The notes: generated by a model not told the origin, from the sequence alone. 64,000 bases of DNA from Adiantum capillus-veneris (GCA_014529385.2 CM043949.1:107015054-107079053); one strand, 5' to 3'. Shown: positions 10,697 through 21,789, counted from the stretch's first letter. Made by a program: numbers and translations.

Positions 10697-11899
10697 TCAT
10701 TGGGCTTTCTGGAGCTGAGAGGCTACACCCCAAAGCACTCCCTCTCGTATGTATTCTTTTAAGAAGATTCTCCTAAGAGTAGAGTAAATCTTTTTTTCTT
10801 CCACCCTTAGGGTTCTATACCAATCCCCAGCCTTTCCACTTAAGGTTAGGCTTAAAGCATTGCTCTTATGTACGTCATTGTGTTCTCCTAGAGAATCACA
10901 TATTTGTTCAAACACTTCGATATGCTTTCTCACATCCCCGTCTCCACTAAATTTTTGTGTGAGCTTGGCTATTTGTACTGCCTTACTTCTAGGCTCTCTA
11001 TCAGGCGTGTTACGCATATTCTCAACAATAGATCGACCAATAGCTTGAGCAAATGTTGCCAAGTCACCTAAGTGAGCAGGCACCGTGGGTGAAGGCGCGC
11101 CAGAGACTACATGTGGAGTAGGTATTGGCATTGGGCTTGGCGCATAGGAAGCCCTTGGGTTCCACGTTGGGTACGATGTTGTGCCATGTGGTGGTCCATA
11201 GTTCATATGAGTGGCCCTAGGCATAGCAGACGTCGGATGTGACATGCTAATGCTAGCCGGTATAGTCCCATGGAAATAAGAACTTGTGTATTGTGGTTGT
11301 GGAGCATAGGTAGTTGAAACAATGGGAGGGGTAGGGACTACATGAGTACGTGGACCCATAGGTGCATACGATTGGTACGCACTTGTAGGTACTATTGCAG
11401 GCATTGAGCTTCCATGTAGCGGTGCTTTACTAACAAACGAGGTCCATGGTGTGTTTCTTGGCATGCCCATCATTGGGGTAGGCATGGTATCCGTGGTGTC
11501 ATCCAGGGAAAGATGAGCTAGACTTGGAAAAGTAAAGCTATCACTTGTGGGCTCAGATTGCATTGAGACCCCTGGCGAAACAACATATGGGGGATCGATG
11601 GGACTCACTGGGGGAGTCTCCATTTGTGATAGAGTGGGTTGTTTCCCTTTGCCCGTGTCTAAAAATCGCATAGGACCCGTCGAAGGTATGTTCATTCCTC
11701 GATTTTGCCTCTCGGACTGGATAATACTATGGATGACATTGCAGATCATGTGTTGTTGTTCCTCTAGACTAGTGGCACTAGATGTGGATTGTACAACTTC
11801 TAACCAACCCACATGGTATGTGTAGCCCATGTATAGGTCGGTCAAAGTCTCCGTGTGTAGGTCATATTCCCAATTTTCATTGAGAAATACCCCGTCCAA
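10697..11899 (-). pseudogene. E1 gag, Pro/Thr-rich and capsid region
   Basis: About 270 residues rich in Pro, Thr, Ser and Met (PTPPIVSTTYAPQPQ style) precede a retrotransposon gag domain with VQIAKLTQKFSGDGDVRKHI, FEQICDSLG, and ALSLTLSGKAGDWYRTL...LRRIFLKEY. The gag domain directs particle assembly. The frame continues in the next entry after a short break at 10682-10696. Confidence 0.85.
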
Positions 11900-12437
11900 G
11901 TTTGGTGTATTAGAGGGTTGCTTCCCATGTTTTGACTTTTAGTCACCGCTACCTTAGAGGCGACTTTGGAAGGTGGTAGCTCGGTAGGGCCCTCATTAAA
12001 TGAGGTAGGTAGAATATCCACATGGACACTTTGAGGGAGTGTGGGGTCTACAGGAGATGTGAATGGTGATTCTACTTCCCCACCCCCTTCGTTTACTTCA
12101 CTAGCCGTAGGTTTAGAGCGCGTAGCTCTACTAAAAGTTTCCATCAAACGGCTAAAAACACTAGTTCCAGGTTGTTGGGCCCAACTAGGTACGGTTTCAT
12201 TTGTTCCCCCGGGGCTTTGTGTAAGATGCTCTTCCATAATATCGTAGTCAGAGGAACGCTAGCCGCTATATTTGGGTCTTGGGTTGCACTACCTTGGGTC
12301 CCCGCCGAGGGCGTAGACCCTAGCGTGGAAGGATAGTGAGTACCCTCGTAAATCGAAGCACTATCTAGTTGTTCGGACTCTAGCACACAAACAGAGCGTA
12401 GATACATGTGCTTTGGGCGCCCTACAAGTGTCGGCAA
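11842..12437 (-). pseudogene. E1 gag, N-terminal region
   Basis: Two overlapping frames (12437-12144 and 12237-11842) both read as gag-like low-complexity protein rich in Pro, Thr, Ser and Gly. They are probably one sequence split by an indel near 12240. A second shift near 11890 links it to the capsid region. No clear ATG was found for the first frame, so the true gag start is uncertain. Confidence 0.55.
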
Positions 12438-13222
12438 GTACCCTCAAAGGTTACTTGCTTTGTTTTGTGGGTGTTTTGCACCCCGTTTTCTACTTGATTT
12501 TTTCTTGTTTTTGATGTTTTTTGAGGTTCGAAAAACGGATTGGGACGTGTGATAGCTCGAAACGAGCATATCGCTTAGGAGATCTAAGCGCACTTTACAG
12601 AACACTGTTTGACTATCGGAAGCTCCCAAAGTCCCTAAAACAGTCAATTTCTCCTAGTTTCTACTTGGGCACATGGCTTAAAATAGAAAGTTGAAGGGTG
12701 ACTTGTGGAGGGAAAGGTGAAGGCTTTGCCCCACATGCTTTCTCCTTTCCCTTGAGCACTACCCTATATATAGTGAATAGCATTTACCTTATAGCATAAG
12801 ACCAAGACCAAGCCCAAGCTCAAGACCAAGCTCAAGCAAATGATCCCGATCTACCTTTTTGGACAAACTTAAAATATCCCCCCCCCCCCCCCCCCCCCCC
12901 CCAATAAATCAAATTTATTTTTTAGCCATTGCATTCTTTACGTTCTCTACCATTTTTGTTTTTTATTTTCTGTTTTTCTGTGCAGAAAACGAAATATTCT
13001 CTGTTTTTTGCAGAAATCGAAATGGTCTAGCTGTGCAGAGAATGAAATGAACTAGCTGTGCAGAAAACAAAATGAACAAATATTCTTTGTTTTTGTGCAG
13101 AAACCGAAATGAGAGCCTAACTGTGCAGAAAATGAAATGAGCTAACCCACGAGACAACACAACCTTCCTACTTAAGCTTGGTGTCTCCACAGGGCAGCAC
13201 AGAGTGCTTCCCGGAGCTTCAA
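12438..13222 (-). other. E1 5' leader
   Basis: This untranslated stretch lies between the primer-binding site and gag. It holds a (C)25 run at 12878-12902 (poly-G in the sense RNA), a CCAAG/CAAGCT low-complexity stretch at about 12800-12840, and a short tandem repeat family at 12979-13141. No coding frame is convincing. Confidence 0.7.
12979..13141 (-). repeat. Six-copy 19-bp motif array in E1 leader
   Basis: The motif TGTGCAGAAAAYGAAATGA recurs at about 12979, 13008, 13032, 13057, 13095 and 13122 with one to three changes per copy and uneven spacing of 24-38 bp. It lies about 100 bp inside the primer-binding site, where packaging or dimerisation signals usually sit. That role is inferred. 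Confidence 0.75.
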
Positions 13223-13241
13223 CTCCCCCGCAATGGCACCA
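13223..13241 (-). other. E1 primer-binding site
   Basis: The minus strand reads TGGTGCCATTGCGGGGGAG, four bases inside the 5' LTR. It resembles the TGGCGCCGTTGCCGGGGA site common in plant Athila/Tat-type elements (tRNA-Asp class in the literature) with a few changes. E2 has the closer match, TGGCGCCGTTGCTAGGGA. Confidence 0.75.
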
Positions 13242-13245
13242 AAAA

Positions 13246-13515
13246 TGTGTGCGTTTGCCGCACGTGTCGGAGCTAGGAACTTGTCGAGCACCTTGTGGGA
13301 GCCACGAAGGCTGCAAGCACACAACTAGCAGGCCTAGCAAGCTCACAGAGAAAGGGGTGTGTCACTCAACTCCCTGCTCTTATCGCCGTGAAGGATTCCT
13401 CGCCGCGAAGAAGAGGGAGCCGCCATCGTACTGCGCTCAACCGCCTTGCCGCCGCAGGTGCCGTCGCAATGCTCGATCACACACACACACACTCTCTCCC
13501 TCTCTCCCTCAAGCG

Positions 13516-13570
<55 letters not shown>

Positions 13571-13870
13571 CTGTGAGCACACAATGGAGATGGGGATGGA
13601 GATAGGGCAAGCGCACTTCTTCTATTGCACACTGTGAGAATATGTCAATTTTAGGTTTAGGTGACTTTTATATGAGCTCGCCCCATTCACATTTGGGCGC
13701 CCATGCTTAGCCAACTAACCTTTGCGTGTTCCAGTTAGAGTGCGCCTCTCATCGGCGATCACTCTACCCTTTTCCTATTGGACCGACAAGCCCGGTGCCT
13801 GACTCTACTAAATAAATAATATAGCGTTCGTCGTAGGCAATAACGTGTCCATATGCCACGAGGGTTAACA
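13246..13870 (-). repeat. E1 5' LTR
   Basis: Direct repeat of 746-1342 with TG/CA ends. It is longer mainly because of a longer CA tract (about 13523-13569) and an extra GC-rich stretch near 13445. A minus-strand TATA box lies at 13665-13672. It flanks the primer-binding site, so it is the 5' LTR. Confidence 0.93.
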
Positions 13871-13875
13871 ATCGG
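13871..13875. repeat. E1 target-site duplication, right copy
   Basis: ATCGG, identical to 741-745. E0 gag continues directly after it. Confidence 0.93.
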
Positions 13876-14640
13876 TTAGAAGCTATGTGGAGAAGATCAA
13901 GGAGTTAACTAGACAATTAAATGAACCTCATTTAGAGAAGAGAATGTGTGCACGGTTTCTTCTAAGGGAGCAAGAGGTATCAACACACCGACTAGGAAAT
14001 TCAATGACTTGGTACAAAGAGCTCTAAAATTGGAGCAATAGGCAAAGAAGGAGAAGGATCATAAGGGAAGAAGATTTCAAGCGACAAGGAACCATCCATT
14101 GAAGTGTCTAGTTCCAGTTCTAGTTCTTCTGATAGTGAATCAAAGGACTAGTCGAAGAGTAAGAACAAGGGATCTTGGACTAAGAAGATAGAGGCAATGT
14201 CGAAGTAGAGATCTAAAATATCATAGACCAGACCTGCAGTTGGAAAGGTGGAGACCTTGTGTACTAAGTGCAAGTTGAAAGAGCACATGCCTAATGAGTG
14301 TTTCCAAAGTACCTACTATAAAGAATTTGAACATTTTTGAAACAATTGCAAAATCAAATTGTACCATTTTAAAGAGGCAGAGATGTGTCCTTGATAGTGT
14401 TGACAAACCCAAAACTGGCAAAGCAAGAGATAATGTCAAAGACTATGGATAATGGGGTCGATACCAGCAACATGTTAGGAAGAGGATGATACTAGAATTT
14501 TGCTGGTAGAAGTTGGGGAAGAGCTTACTTTACAAGGTGGAACTTCAACTATTATACTTGTGATAAGTATGAACACTTCATAACTCGATGCCCAAATAAT
14601 GTTTAAGTCGAAGTGGACGAAGGTAAGATGGTATACCCAA
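13876..14640 (+). pseudogene. E0 gag, C-terminal part with zinc knuckles
   Basis: The E0 gag frame resumes with a segment related to YVEKIKELTRQLNEP and then degrades. One knuckle CTKCKLKEHMPNEC (CX2CX4HX4C) lies at about 14260-14301. A second lies at about 14551-14592 (YYTCDKYEHFITRC), where the first Cys is lost to Tyr. Stops and frameshifts are frequent. An Asp/Ser-rich and Lys-rich stretch lies between capsid and knuckles. Confidence 0.65.
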
Positions 14641-15439
14641 TTCCAATGCAAGTGATCACCAGGAATGTTGGAATTGTCATCGAGGAGCTACTAGATGAGT
14701 AGGTTAATCAAATGTTGCAAACTGAAGAGGCTCGAAAGTGGGAGAAGCAAAGAACCATCTAGAAGGCCAAGGGAAAGTCCAAGGAGGTGGACGAATGGCA
14801 AGAGCAAAGGACACTGGCGGCCGAGATCACTTAAGATTTGGTAAGAAGATGTCAAAGAGGCCTAAATGCTCGGAGGCCATAACCATTCAATGGATTTCGC
14901 CAAAGGCATCAAAGGTTGTGGAGAAGGAACTCCTAGAGAAAGAATCTAGTAAGGGAAATATTGGAAAGAAGTTGAAGAACCAACAAAGGGCTCATGGGAG
15001 CACCTGGAAGAGGATGCCCAACAAGTCAAGTGGTCGAGGTTGATTCATTAGATCTAGGGATAGAAAATGTTTAAAAGCAACAACCCGATTCCCCACAAAA
15101 GGATCCATCAACTACAAAAGACGCAGGAGGCCAGCAAAGGTATGGCACTGCGAGGGTGGTTATCCAAAAGGGAGATCATCGAGTTCAATTAATAGCTCAG
15201 AAAATGAATAGGACTAGATATATGTCAAGGTTTATGAGCAAATTCAAAGGCTAAGTATTGAATTGTATAACATTAGAAGAACTTTTCCTGAGGCTACCAA
15301 GTTTATCAAGAAGCAAAGAAAAAAAAATAGATGCAATGGCAGTGGATTTTAGAAGAACTTTTCTAGAGGCTACCAAGTTTATCAGGAAGCAAACAAAAAT
15401 AAAAATTAGATGCAATGGCAGTGGATTTTTCTGTGATCA
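14641..15439 (+). pseudogene. E0 gag-protease spacer, decayed
   Basis: Short open pieces only, for example 14738-15043, rich in Lys, Glu and Gly. The region links gag knuckles to the protease. No domain was recognised. The 3' part contains a tandem duplication at 15273-15428. Confidence 0.45.
15273..15428 (+). repeat. About 76-bp tandem duplication in E0
   Basis: TTAGAAGAACTTTTC and ATGCAATGGCAGTGG recur at about 76-80 bp distance. Units begin at 15273 and 15349, with a small length change in an A-rich stretch. Confidence 0.85.
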
Positions 15440-15964
15440 AAGATGACAAAGTTCCAATTATCTAGATTGACTATAAGATCAAGAAACAGTTGGAGCCACT
15501 ATCAAGGGTCATACTGGATGGCAATGGTAATGTCAACATTTGGGCGGAGCATGCTAGATAGGGATTGGAAATTCAAGAAATGAAACCGACTCCTTTCAAA
15601 ATATGAATGGCAGACAAGTAGATAGTCCAGGCCAGAGGTCTATTTGAAAATCTTTAGAAATAGGCTATGCTCTGAGAAGTTCAAAACCGATTTCTTGGTA
15701 GTAGATGTGCAAGCGGCATATAATATTCTATTGGGAAGACCATGGCTCAGGAATGCAGGAGCCATACATGGCTATGTAGGCCAAACATTAACAATCCAAG
15801 GACCCAATAAAAGAATTCACGTTAAGACAAATAATAGTAGGTTTTGGAAAAGGGCAATGAGGCCAAAAGATCTATGTAGGAGGTATGGAACAAAGAAGAT
15901 CGAAAGAATGTTGGCATCCATGAACATAGCTGAGATATATTTAAATGCAATACTTCTGGATTGA
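15440..15964 (+). pseudogene. E0 aspartic protease, decayed
   Basis: VILDGNGNVNIW (about 15506-15540) is a decayed active-site loop (D-G-N-G). The downstream frame from 15644 carries FKTDFLVVDVQAAYNILLGRPWLRNAGAIHG, which by its LLGRPW box is the C-terminal half of a retropepsin. A stop and a frameshift lie between them. Confidence 0.7.
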
Positions 15965-16379
15965 AAGAGGGCAGAGAGGCAAAGGTAGAGTCCTAGAAAA
16001 TTTCACTGAGTCAAATCGAGTGGCTTGTGAATTTGGATAGTAGGCCATCTAAGAATAGGGAATGAGGAGACCATACTAGATGAAGAGCACATGGGAAACC
16101 AACAACAAAATGTAGACATGCTGGGCGTAATAGGATAACACCCGATTGAGAGACATATATAGCTAACATGGATAATCCATTCAATGAATATGTAGTAGTC
16201 ATGCATATAGAGATGGAAATTGAATCATTGGCAAAACAACAAGGGGGTGGATCGAACTGGGTACTATCAGATGACCAAGAAATAGAGGAAGGGAATCTCG
16301 ATTTAGAAGCAGATTCTAATATGGTAAAAATCAACAAGCATCTAAAAATGGAGATAAAGGAAAAGACTAGGTAGTTGTT

Positions 16380-17330
16380 TCAGAAGTATTGTGATGTATT
16401 CTCTTGGGAGCATATGGATTTGAAGAGTGTTGATCCAGAGGTATGCCAGCATCAAACACCACTAAAACCAGATGTGTGACTAGTACAGCTTTAGAGGTAC
16501 ATAATGAATTCAAACAATACTAAGAAGGTTAAGGAAGAGATCAACAATACTAAGAAGGTTAAGGAAGAGGTACCTAATGAATTCAAACAATACTAAGAAG
16601 GTTAAGGAAGAGATCAACAATCTACTGAAGGCAAGATTCATTATTGAGGCGTCAAGTAGCGAATGGTTGTTTCCTAAACCGGTTGTTCTGCAGAAGAATG
16701 GGAAATAAGAGTCATTGTGGACTATAGAAAGTTGAATGCTTAGACAATCAAAGACCTGTTTCTTATGCCATTCACATATATGATGTTAGATGAGATATCA
16801 TGCCACAAAATGTATAGCTTCAGGGAAGGGTAGTGTGGATACAACGAGCTGAAGATAACACTAGAAAATTGGGCAAAAATGACATTCATCACTGAATGGG
16901 GAGCTTTCATGTTCCTAGTAATGCCATTTAGGTTATGTAACATCCAATAACCTTTCAAAGATGTATGATGGAGACCTTTAGTGAATTTTTACACAAATTT
17001 TTGGCAATATTTGTGGAATATTCTCATCTGAAAACATGCATCTCCTATTTCTAGAGATGGTATTTGAGAGGTGTAGAGAGAAAAGGATTTGTATGAATCC
17101 CTTCTGATCAATGTTCATGGTCTAGAAGGGACAACTAATGGGACATATTGTGTCCAAAAATGGTAAGCCATATCACCAACGGATGTGTCTAAATTAAGTT
17201 CATTCTTAGGATCAATCAACTTTTACAGAAGGTTCATTTATATATTTGCAACAAAGACCATTTCATTATATGAATTCAGGGAAGGGAGTTAAATTTGTTT
17301 GAATCCTAGAATGTGAAGCAAGTTTCCAGT
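16380..17330 (+). pseudogene. E0 reverse transcriptase, decayed
   Basis: Fragments in several frames match RT in order: FSWEHMDLKSVDPEVCQHQTP, ARFIIEASSSEWLFPKPVV, VIVDYRKLNA, CGYNELKITLENWAKMTF, then a decayed palm where the xxDD box is not recognisable, and SFLGSINFYRRFIYI-like connection sequence near 17205-17245. Stops occur about every 100 bases. A 73-bp tandem duplication lies near its start (16494). Confidence 0.75.
16494..16625 (+). repeat. 73-bp tandem duplication in E0 RT
   Basis: Units starting GAGGTACMTAATGAATTC at 16494 and 16567 share AAACAATACTAAGAAGGTTAAG; inside each unit the TACTAAGAAGGTTAAGG segment also recurs. Confidence 0.85.
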
Positions 17331-17489
17331 CTGTCAAGGAGGCCATTATTATGAAAGCGATCCTTTGCCAGCCAGAATGGGATGTTATTTTCCATGTTCA
17401 TGTAGATGCTTTTGGTATGGTGATGGAGGCTATTCTGGCACAACCTTATGGGAAAATGCATTTCATTTTTGGTCTACTTAAATGAATTT
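17331..17489 (+). pseudogene. E0 RNase H, N-terminal half
   Basis: HVHVDAFGMVMEAILAQPYGKM matches the first RNase H motif around the catalytic Asp (HVHIDAS in E1). The homology stops shortly after 17480, and the C-terminal half resumes near 18861 beyond an inserted block. Confidence 0.7.
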
Positions 17490-18137
17490 TCTCTCGCTAG
17501 AATTGGCCATTCTAGTGAGAGAAAGTAAAAAAAGTAGAAGGGCCAATTATGTACAATGGGAAGAGGAATGTGTTTGTGAACTAGAGAGTTCCAATATTTG
17601 AATGCATTTTCCACAAGTGCCAACGAAATTTGATAAGAATTCAATCGGCACCTTATGGGGCGAAGGCAAGATAATAGCGAGTCCAAAAGAGTCCAAAACG
17701 AATCCCAAAAGCCTTCAAAAGTGAGAATGATAACCAAAAGGTGGGAATGGGAGCTAAGGTATTATTATCCACACTTGCCAACGTAAAGCTATGTGGAGAT
17801 AAGGGATGTGGTCTATAAGCCTCCCATTCAAAAGAGAAGGCGAGAGGAGTAGCTCTAAAAATAGAAAACTGCTTTTTCAGGACCCAGGGTGAGTATTTTT
17901 GGAATGATTCAAAAAAGAAGGCGTTTGTGTAAAAAGGGACCACGAGGATTATCAAAACAACATATGAATAATTTGGTGGTTCACAGTTTTTTCATGTGAG
18001 GACTGCAAGAGGGAGTTTTTTCGTTCTTTTGTAGGGCTGCATAGAAGAGAGCAGAGAGACTTCTGCCTTCATGTCTCATGAAGCTGCATGCAGTCCTCAG
18101 CCAAAAGAAGCTCTTCATGCTCTTCTCAAGACTCATC

Positions 18138-18141
<4 letters not shown>

Positions 18142-18196
<55 letters not shown>
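18142..18196. repeat. (CT)n microsatellite
   Basis: Uninterrupted CT dinucleotide run of about 27 units inside the insert in E0. Confidence 0.98.
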
Positions 18197-18199
<3 letters not shown>

Positions 18200-18543
18200 C
18201 ACACAAGTCTCTACAGCTATGGCTGTTCAAGTTTATACATAATTAACTATGCAGGTTACTACTTCTTAATGCTTACATATCTTCTTTCCAACCCGATTCT
18301 TGCTTAATCCTTGCACTTGCAAGTTGTTTAGGACCTTGGAATTGAGTCGAACGAGGTGTTTTAAGTGAAAATTGTAATAAAAAACTCATTCAAATTTTAG
18401 GGATTTCATCTCTTCAATTTGTGTAGTTAAAAGTGCAATTATTCAGTTTTATTGATCAGAAGCTCTTCTAAAGAAGAGAATAATTTATTAATATAGAGTC
18501 CTTATGGAGGGGGGGGTTGGCTCCAAAAAATATGATGTCAAAT

Positions 18544-18582
<39 letters not shown>

Positions 18583-18785
18583 GTAGTTTTGATACATGTG
18601 TGTGATGTGTGATTGAATCTAAGTTAATGCATGCTTTGCAATTTTCATGCTCGAATATGCTCAATGTTACACAATTGATAGATTACTCTAACTAATCTAT
18701 AATTTACAACGCACCTTAATCCCAATTCTCTAACATTAGTATACTTTGCAAGTTGAAGATTTGGCACAACAAAGCAAGGGTATTC

Positions 18786-18788
<3 letters not shown>

Positions 18789-18860
<72 letters not shown>
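18789..18860. repeat. (GA)36 microsatellite
   Basis: Uninterrupted GA run that abuts the point where E0 RNase H homology resumes. Confidence 0.98.
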
Positions 18861-18863
<3 letters not shown>

Positions 18864-19491
18864 GTTTTTAGTGCAACATAATTCAGGCATTATCTGTTGG
18901 GGAAGTTGTTTCTCTTTTATGTGGACCATTATACATTACTCTTTCTTGATTAACAATGTAGTGATTCATGGAAGATTAATCAAATGGATGATGTTCCTGA
19001 TGAAATTTGAATTCAGGATTTTACACAACTAGGAAAGACTCACTATGGTGCCGATTTCTTATCCAAGAGCATCAAATGTATTTCAACAACATCATTAAGG
19101 GACGAACCAATTGATGATGAACTATTTTAGACAATGGCAACATATGGGCTAGAGCATAATGTATATGATTTTCTTCAATATGGAGGTTTTCTAGAAAGTA
19201 TGGTCTCAATCCAGTAAAAGGTTCTTATAATCAGAGGTATGAAATTGGCTATTATAGTTGTATCTTTGTTTGAGAATTGATGGGGTCTTGAGAAGGTGTT
19301 AACCAATGCAGAGAAGGATGCAAGTGGTCATTGAGGCTCACAATGTGGTAGCTCAGGGGGACATTTTTCCACTAATAATACTTATATGAAGATCTTGTGA
19401 GGAGGTTTATGGTGGCAGAGCATGAAGTTTAATGTTAGAGCCTTTTATAAAACGTGTGATAATTACCAGAGAATGGGTAGATCACTGATAT
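18861..19491 (+). pseudogene. E0 RNase H C-terminal half and linker
   Basis: FRHYLLGKLFLFYVDH and a following LIKWMMFLMKFEF segment match the end of RNase H (FRYYLLANKFVFYVDH in E1) and the start of the linker to integrase. A decayed zinc-finger copy follows and is tandemly duplicated from 19379. Stops are frequent. Confidence 0.65.
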
Positions 19492-19604
19492 TACTTATAA
19501 GAATATCTTGCAAGCAGGTTATGGTGGTAGAGCATGATGTTTGATGTTGGAGCCTTTTATAAAACATGTGATATTTGCCAGAGAATGGATAGACCTGCTG
19601 CAGC
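19379..19604 (+). repeat. 113-bp tandem duplication over the E0 integrase zinc finger
   Basis: Two units begin TACTTAT at 19379 and 19492 and both include GGTTATGGTGG and GAGCCTTTTATAAAAC. Each encodes the C-terminal half of the integrase H2C2 finger; only the second keeps CDICQ. E2 has an independent, larger duplication of the same module. Confidence 0.85.
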
Positions 19605-20560
19605 AAATGTGACACCTCTGACCACAATATGGCCATTAGGAATCTTCATGAAATGGGGTCTAAACTTCTTGGGACCATTCAAGAAGGCCACTCCTAGAAA
19701 GAATAAGTATATAGTCATGGATACATGTTATGTAAGCAAATGGGTGGAAGCTACAACATTACCCAACAACACGGCCAAGTTCACAGCATCGCTTTTATAT
19801 GAGCACATTGTATGTCAATATGGTTGCGTGATTGAGATTGTTTCAAATCAAGAGACTCATTTCATCAATGAAACTATTCATATTCTTACTGAAATCTTCT
19901 CAATCAAGTATCAAAAGTCTCTATCGTACTATCCCAGATACAATGGATAGGTTGAAAGTAGCAACAAGACTATTAAGTCCATTATGACTAAGATAATTCA
20001 AAAGGAGCCTCACACCTGGGATGACAAGTTTCAGACAACACTTTGGGCATGCAGAATAGCCTATAATATTACAATTGGTATGACATCATTCATAAAGGTG
20101 TATGGAACTGAAGCAGCGGTACCTATGAAGTTCATTGTTCCCAATCTTAGGTTGACTATAGAGCATGATATGGATTACAAATCAACATTGAAAAAGAGAT
20201 TGGATGAGCTACTTAAGCTAGATGAAATTAGACAAAGAGCAATGTTGGAATAAGAAGTAGTATAGCAATGAGGGAAATATTGGCATGATAGCAAGTTCAA
20301 AGTAAGGGAGTTTAGAAAGGGTGACTTGGTTTTGTTATGTCAGTCAAAGCTAGGCCTGAAGACACCCAATCTGAAGATAGCATGATCAAGAGCATACGCA
20401 GTAGAGTGGATTTTCTCTAATGGCACCGTCAAACTAAAGGATCTCTCTAGAGTAATGCTATCGGGTATCTATAATGGGGCAAAGATTAAGTTGTACTATT
20501 CCAGACTAAAAGAACCACCAACACCAGATCCTCAAGGTAATGACACATCTAACTCTGAAA
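19534..20560 (+). pseudogene. E0 integrase, decayed
   Basis: Order: zinc-finger end (TCDICQRMDRPA), core with GLNFLGPFKK, IVSNQETHFIN and VESSNKTIKS, then a C-terminal region with FRKGDLVLL and GTVKLKDL. Both catalytic Asp positions read Asn (GLNF for GLDF, SNQE for SDNG), while the Glu remains. A TAG precedes VESS. It therefore cannot be an active integrase. Confidence 0.85.
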
Positions 20561-20590
20561 GTCCTCCACTGGATCAATTTTTTAAATCCA

Positions 20591-21789
20591 ATCAAATGCA
20601 ATGAGATTAGCTAATGACATTCATCTAGAGATGAGGATTTTTAGACTCCAATCTTAATTATCAGATAACTACAAGAGATTTTAAGTCCATAATGATCACT
20701 AGCAGTGCATTAATATGCCTATTTTTTGGGTATCCGATGGTAATGGTTATAAGGCAAGATCAATGCATGAATGCCATGTCAATAACGACTGCTATATTTT
20801 TGAGGCACACAAAGATCAAAGCATTCATGGCTCAAATTAGAATAATCATGAGAAGGGTTCACGACCTTGTGAGCATTCCTTCCCTTCACGTGCCTACAAA
20901 GCCTTCTTTGCCTTTAGCTGCTACGCGTGTAGAGGCACCTACGCATTCTTGGTTTCCTTCACCTTGTGAGCATTCCTTCACTTCCTGTGCCTACAGAGCC
21001 TTCTTTGCCTTTAGCACCTACGCATGTAGAGGCACCTACGCATTCTTGGTTTCCTTCACCTTCTTCATCATGTGAGTTCTCCTTCTCTACCTAACCACTT
21101 TTGCAAAGTTTTGAGATGGGAAAGCATGGCACAATGTCTGCATAGGCCATGGAGGGTGGTTCTTGACAAGCAAAACAAGCCATACTTGACCTTAAGCAAG
21201 GGTTAATACGAGTGACACCTCAATTGACAGTTTCCTATCAACCATCTCGCAAGTATATCTTTCAAGATAGGGAAAGGGAACTATTGTAAAACTAGGGAAT
21301 TGTAAGCTACCAAATTACCAATCAATTTTGAGAGATGAAATACTATAGTCAATGGTTGGAATCTCCAGATTACTTATGTTTCCATTTTGCATATCTTTAG
21401 ATTGCCATTTGACCAGAAGGCGTAGCCATGCATTGCTAATACAGTCAACAACTTTTAAATCAAACACTAAAAACCAAGAAGAAGAGAAAGACAAGTAGGC
21501 AAGTCATTCCAATGTCTACACACGAAAACAAAGCAGCATACAAATTTGTTGTAGAGGCCATCATCCTCAAATACAACCTAAAATAAATTGTTCAATATGC
21601 TTCTAGCAAGACCAACAAATAGCAAAATGACTATTACCCTTAGCTCAATTTTGTTTAGTAGTATACTGACTCAGATGGCAAAGGTTACAAGCCAAAATTT
21701 ATTCAAAGCCTGGTATGTATGAGAACATTTGTAATGGGCTATTAGCATTCTAGAACATCTAAATGTGAAAAATGTGCTACTTAAGTTGA
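20591..21789. other. Unassigned stretch with a tandem duplication
   Basis: No gene or known element was recognised. The probable 3' untranslated part of E0 may begin here, but no polypurine tract or LTR was found. A 97-bp tandem repeat lies at 20866-21065. Confidence 0.4.
20866..21065 (+). repeat. 97-bp tandem duplication
   Basis: CCTTGTGAGCATTCCTTC begins units at about 20865 and 20962, and a partial third start appears near 21059. The units share CTTCTTTGCCTTTAGC and GAGGCACCTACGCATTC. Confidence 0.85.

Larger units (their letters stand above)
746..13870 (-). mobile_element. E1: 13.1-kb Ty3/gypsy LTR retrotransposon
   Basis: The element is bounded by LTRs of 597 bp (746-1342) and 625 bp (13246-13870). 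Both have TG...CA ends, and ATCGG target duplications flank the element. Read on the minus strand the order is LTR, primer-binding site, leader, gag with several zinc knuckles, protease, RT, RNase H, integrase, second retropepsin-like domain, W-x-P-K tail, small accessory ORF, polypurine tract and LTR. No chromodomain is seen. The RNase H/integrase linker and PBS type suggest the non-chromovirus (OTA: Tat/Athila-like) branch, which is inferred. Many in-frame stops make it non-autonomous. The LTRs differ by a few percent by eye, plus a CA-tract length change and a small indel. Confidence 0.93.
17490..18860. other. Unassigned insert within E0 RNase H
   Basis: About 1.37 kb separates the two halves of RNase H. 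At the left edge there is a 13-bp inverted repeat (TCTCTCGCTAGAA / TTCTAGTGAGAGA) at about 17488-17520. Inside are (CT)n tracts at 18142-18196 and 18547-18577, and the right edge is a (GA)n tract at 18789-18860. No coding frame, LTR pair or target duplication was recognised. It could be a solo LTR or a non-autonomous element. Confidence 0.5.
322..20590 (+). mobile_element. E0: decayed Ty3/gypsy element, interrupted by E1
   Basis: Plus-strand fragments appear in the order gag (322-745 and 13876-14640), protease (about 15440-15964), reverse transcriptase (about 16380-17330), RNase H (17330-17490 and from 18861) and integrase (19500-20560). That is the Ty3/gypsy order. All parts carry many stops and frameshifts. 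E1 sits inside gag with a 5-bp duplication, and with one duplication copy removed the gag frame reads on across the junction. A further unrelated block lies inside RNase H at about 17490-18860. No LTRs were recognised for E0; its 5' end is probably outside the window or replaced by the relic LTR at 1-321. Confidence 0.8.

Noticed and set aside
12963-13346. 127-codon minus-strand frame at the E1 LTR/leader border
   Set aside because: It spans the LTR edge, primer-binding site and leader repeats; no protein-like conservation.
18071-18307. Frames made of Leu-Ser or Arg-Glu repeats (also 17981-18202, 18645-18929, 57393-57722)
   Set aside because: Simple translations of (CT)n and (GA)n tracts.
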